A stretch of 34,549 nucleotides of DNA, taken from Betaproteobacteria bacterium HGW-Betaproteobacteria-18 (GTDB lineage Bacteria > Pseudomonadota > Gammaproteobacteria > Burkholderiales > Burkholderiaceae_C). The notes under the pieces are model-generated. The model did no database searches. It was not told the origin of the DNA and worked only from the letters and a program-made list of their open reading frames with translations. This document shows, one piece after another, positions 33,807 through 34,549 of this stretch; within the stretch, counting starts at the first letter, position 1, and every line of letters begins with the position of its first letter. The position numbers and the translations under genes were made by a program. Location: assembly GCA_002842265.1 (NCBI GenBank), contig PHCO01000009.1, forward strand, positions 1 through 34,549, written 5' to 3'.

Positions 33807-34549
33807 AATGATTTCCTTAAAGACGCTGGGGCAATGCGCAGGCCTTCGCGGTATTTGGCCACCGTGCGGCGGGCGCATTCAATGCCCTGTTCCTTGAGCA
33901 TCTCCGACAGCTGGTTGTCGCTCAGCGGTTTTTTCGGGCTTTCGGCCGCCACAAATTGCTTGATCAGGGCGCGCACCGCGGTGCTCGACGCATTGCCGCC
34001 CGACTCGGTGCCCAGGCCGGAGCCAAAAAAGTATTTGAGCTCGAAGGTGCCAAACGGTGTCGCCATGTACTTGGCGGTGGTCACGCGGCTGATGGTGGAC
34101 TCGTGCAGGCCCAGCTCGTCGGCAATTTCGCGCAGCACCAGCGGGCGCATGGCCAGCTCGCCGTGCACAAAAAAGCTTTTTTGGCGTTCTACGATGGCTG
34201 AACTGACGCGCAGAATGGTGTCGAAGCGCTGCTGGATGTTCTTGATGAACCAGCGCGCTTCCTGCAGGCGTTGCTGCAGGGCCGCAAAGTTGGCGGCATC
34301 GCTGCCGCCGGCCTTGTGGCCTTTAAGCGCGTTGGCGTAGATGTCGTGCACGCGCAAACGCGGCATCACATCGGGGTTCAGGCGCACCAGGAATTTGGTT
34401 TGCGTCCCCTGGCTGACAGGGACGACCAGCACATCGGGCACCACGATGTTGCGCTCGACATTGACAAATCGGCGGCCTGGTTTGGGCTCCAGGCGAGCAA
34501 TCAGGGCAATGGCCGCACGCACCTGGGCGTCGCTGGCCTCGCACAAAGG
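33803..34549 (-). CDS. rpoN: RNA polymerase sigma-54 factor (5' end beyond right edge)
   Basis: The C-terminal 248 or so residues of sigma-54, which directs transcription from -24/-12 promoters together with AAA+ activators. The core-binding/linker text ([27 protein letters not shown]) is followed by [37 protein letters not shown], the helix-turn-helix region, and then the RpoN box in the form [10 protein letters not shown] near the end. The tracked Met at 34546 is only an internal TTG codon; the frame remains open to the window edge. The TGA stop overlaps the GTG of the methyltransferase gene. Confidence 0.96.
   Translation of the reverse strand, partial: PLCEASDAQVRAAIALIARLEPKPGRRFVNVERNIVVPDVLVVPVSQGTQTKFLVRLNPDVMPRLRVHDIYANALKGHKAGGSDAANFAALQQRLQEARWFIKNIQQRFDTILRVSSAIVERQKSFFVHGELAMRPLVLREIADELGLHESTISRVTTAKYMATPFGTFELKYFFGSGLGTESGGNASSTAVRALIKQFVAAESPKKPLSDNQLSEMLKEQGIECARRTVAKYREGLRIAPASLRKSL

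Overview
The window is about 34.5 kb of GC-rich, gene-dense chromosome from a betaproteobacterium, most likely a member of the Comamonadaceae close to Rhodoferax or Polaromonas. This placement is inferred from the protein sequences, the ferrooxidans-type GshA, the yicC / kinase-phosphatase / rph / rdgB / hemW neighbourhood, and the REP-like palindromes between genes. I see no prophage, CRISPR array, rRNA, tRNA or intact insertion sequence.

Layout. 1-9.3 kb (minus strand): the N-terminal two thirds of Rep helicase (cut by the left edge), a short RNB-family ribonuclease, gshB, a repeat-filled gap, kup, gshA, proA and a CBS-domain protein. 9.5-13.2 kb (plus): a TAXI-type TRAP transporter (binding protein, fused permease, DUF1850 protein), with REP-like palindromes in the gaps. 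13.3-18.1 kb (minus): hemW, a gap with two matched hairpins, rdgB, rph, a PP2C phosphatase and a Ser/Thr kinase. 18.2-22.4 kb (plus): yicC, gmk, rpoZ and spoT. 22.4-28 kb: a decayed cation/proton antiporter gene and glmS (minus), an eamA-like exporter with an Lrp/AsnC regulator (plus), and glmU (minus). 28.1-34.5 kb (minus): a 7TM-DISM/PAS/GGDEF/EAL protein, a FeeM-like acyltransferase, a PIN-domain protein, a THUMP-type RNA methyltransferase and the 3' part of rpoN (cut by the right edge).

How genes work together. gshA and gshB make glutathione, with the K+ transporter kup between them. glmS and glmU are the first and last enzymes of UDP-GlcNAc synthesis. gmk, rpoZ and spoT form the usual GMP/(p)ppGpp cluster, but spoT is preceded by a terminator-like hairpin. 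The kinase and phosphatase genes overlap and lead into RNA and nucleotide housekeeping genes. rpoN, the methyltransferase and the PIN gene are chained by 4-base GTGA overlaps.

The most unusual signal is the pair of 76-bp hairpins at 14573-14648 and 14736-14811. They share a 25-bp core (24 of 25 bases) in opposite orientation. Their 19-bp perfect arms differ at 8 of 19 positions, and every difference is compensated on the opposite arm. Other notable points are the deletion-scarred antiporter, an in-frame repeat-like insertion in Rep, a palindrome that supplies the stop codons of two convergent genes, and a possible acyl-amino-acid / c-di-GMP gene pair.
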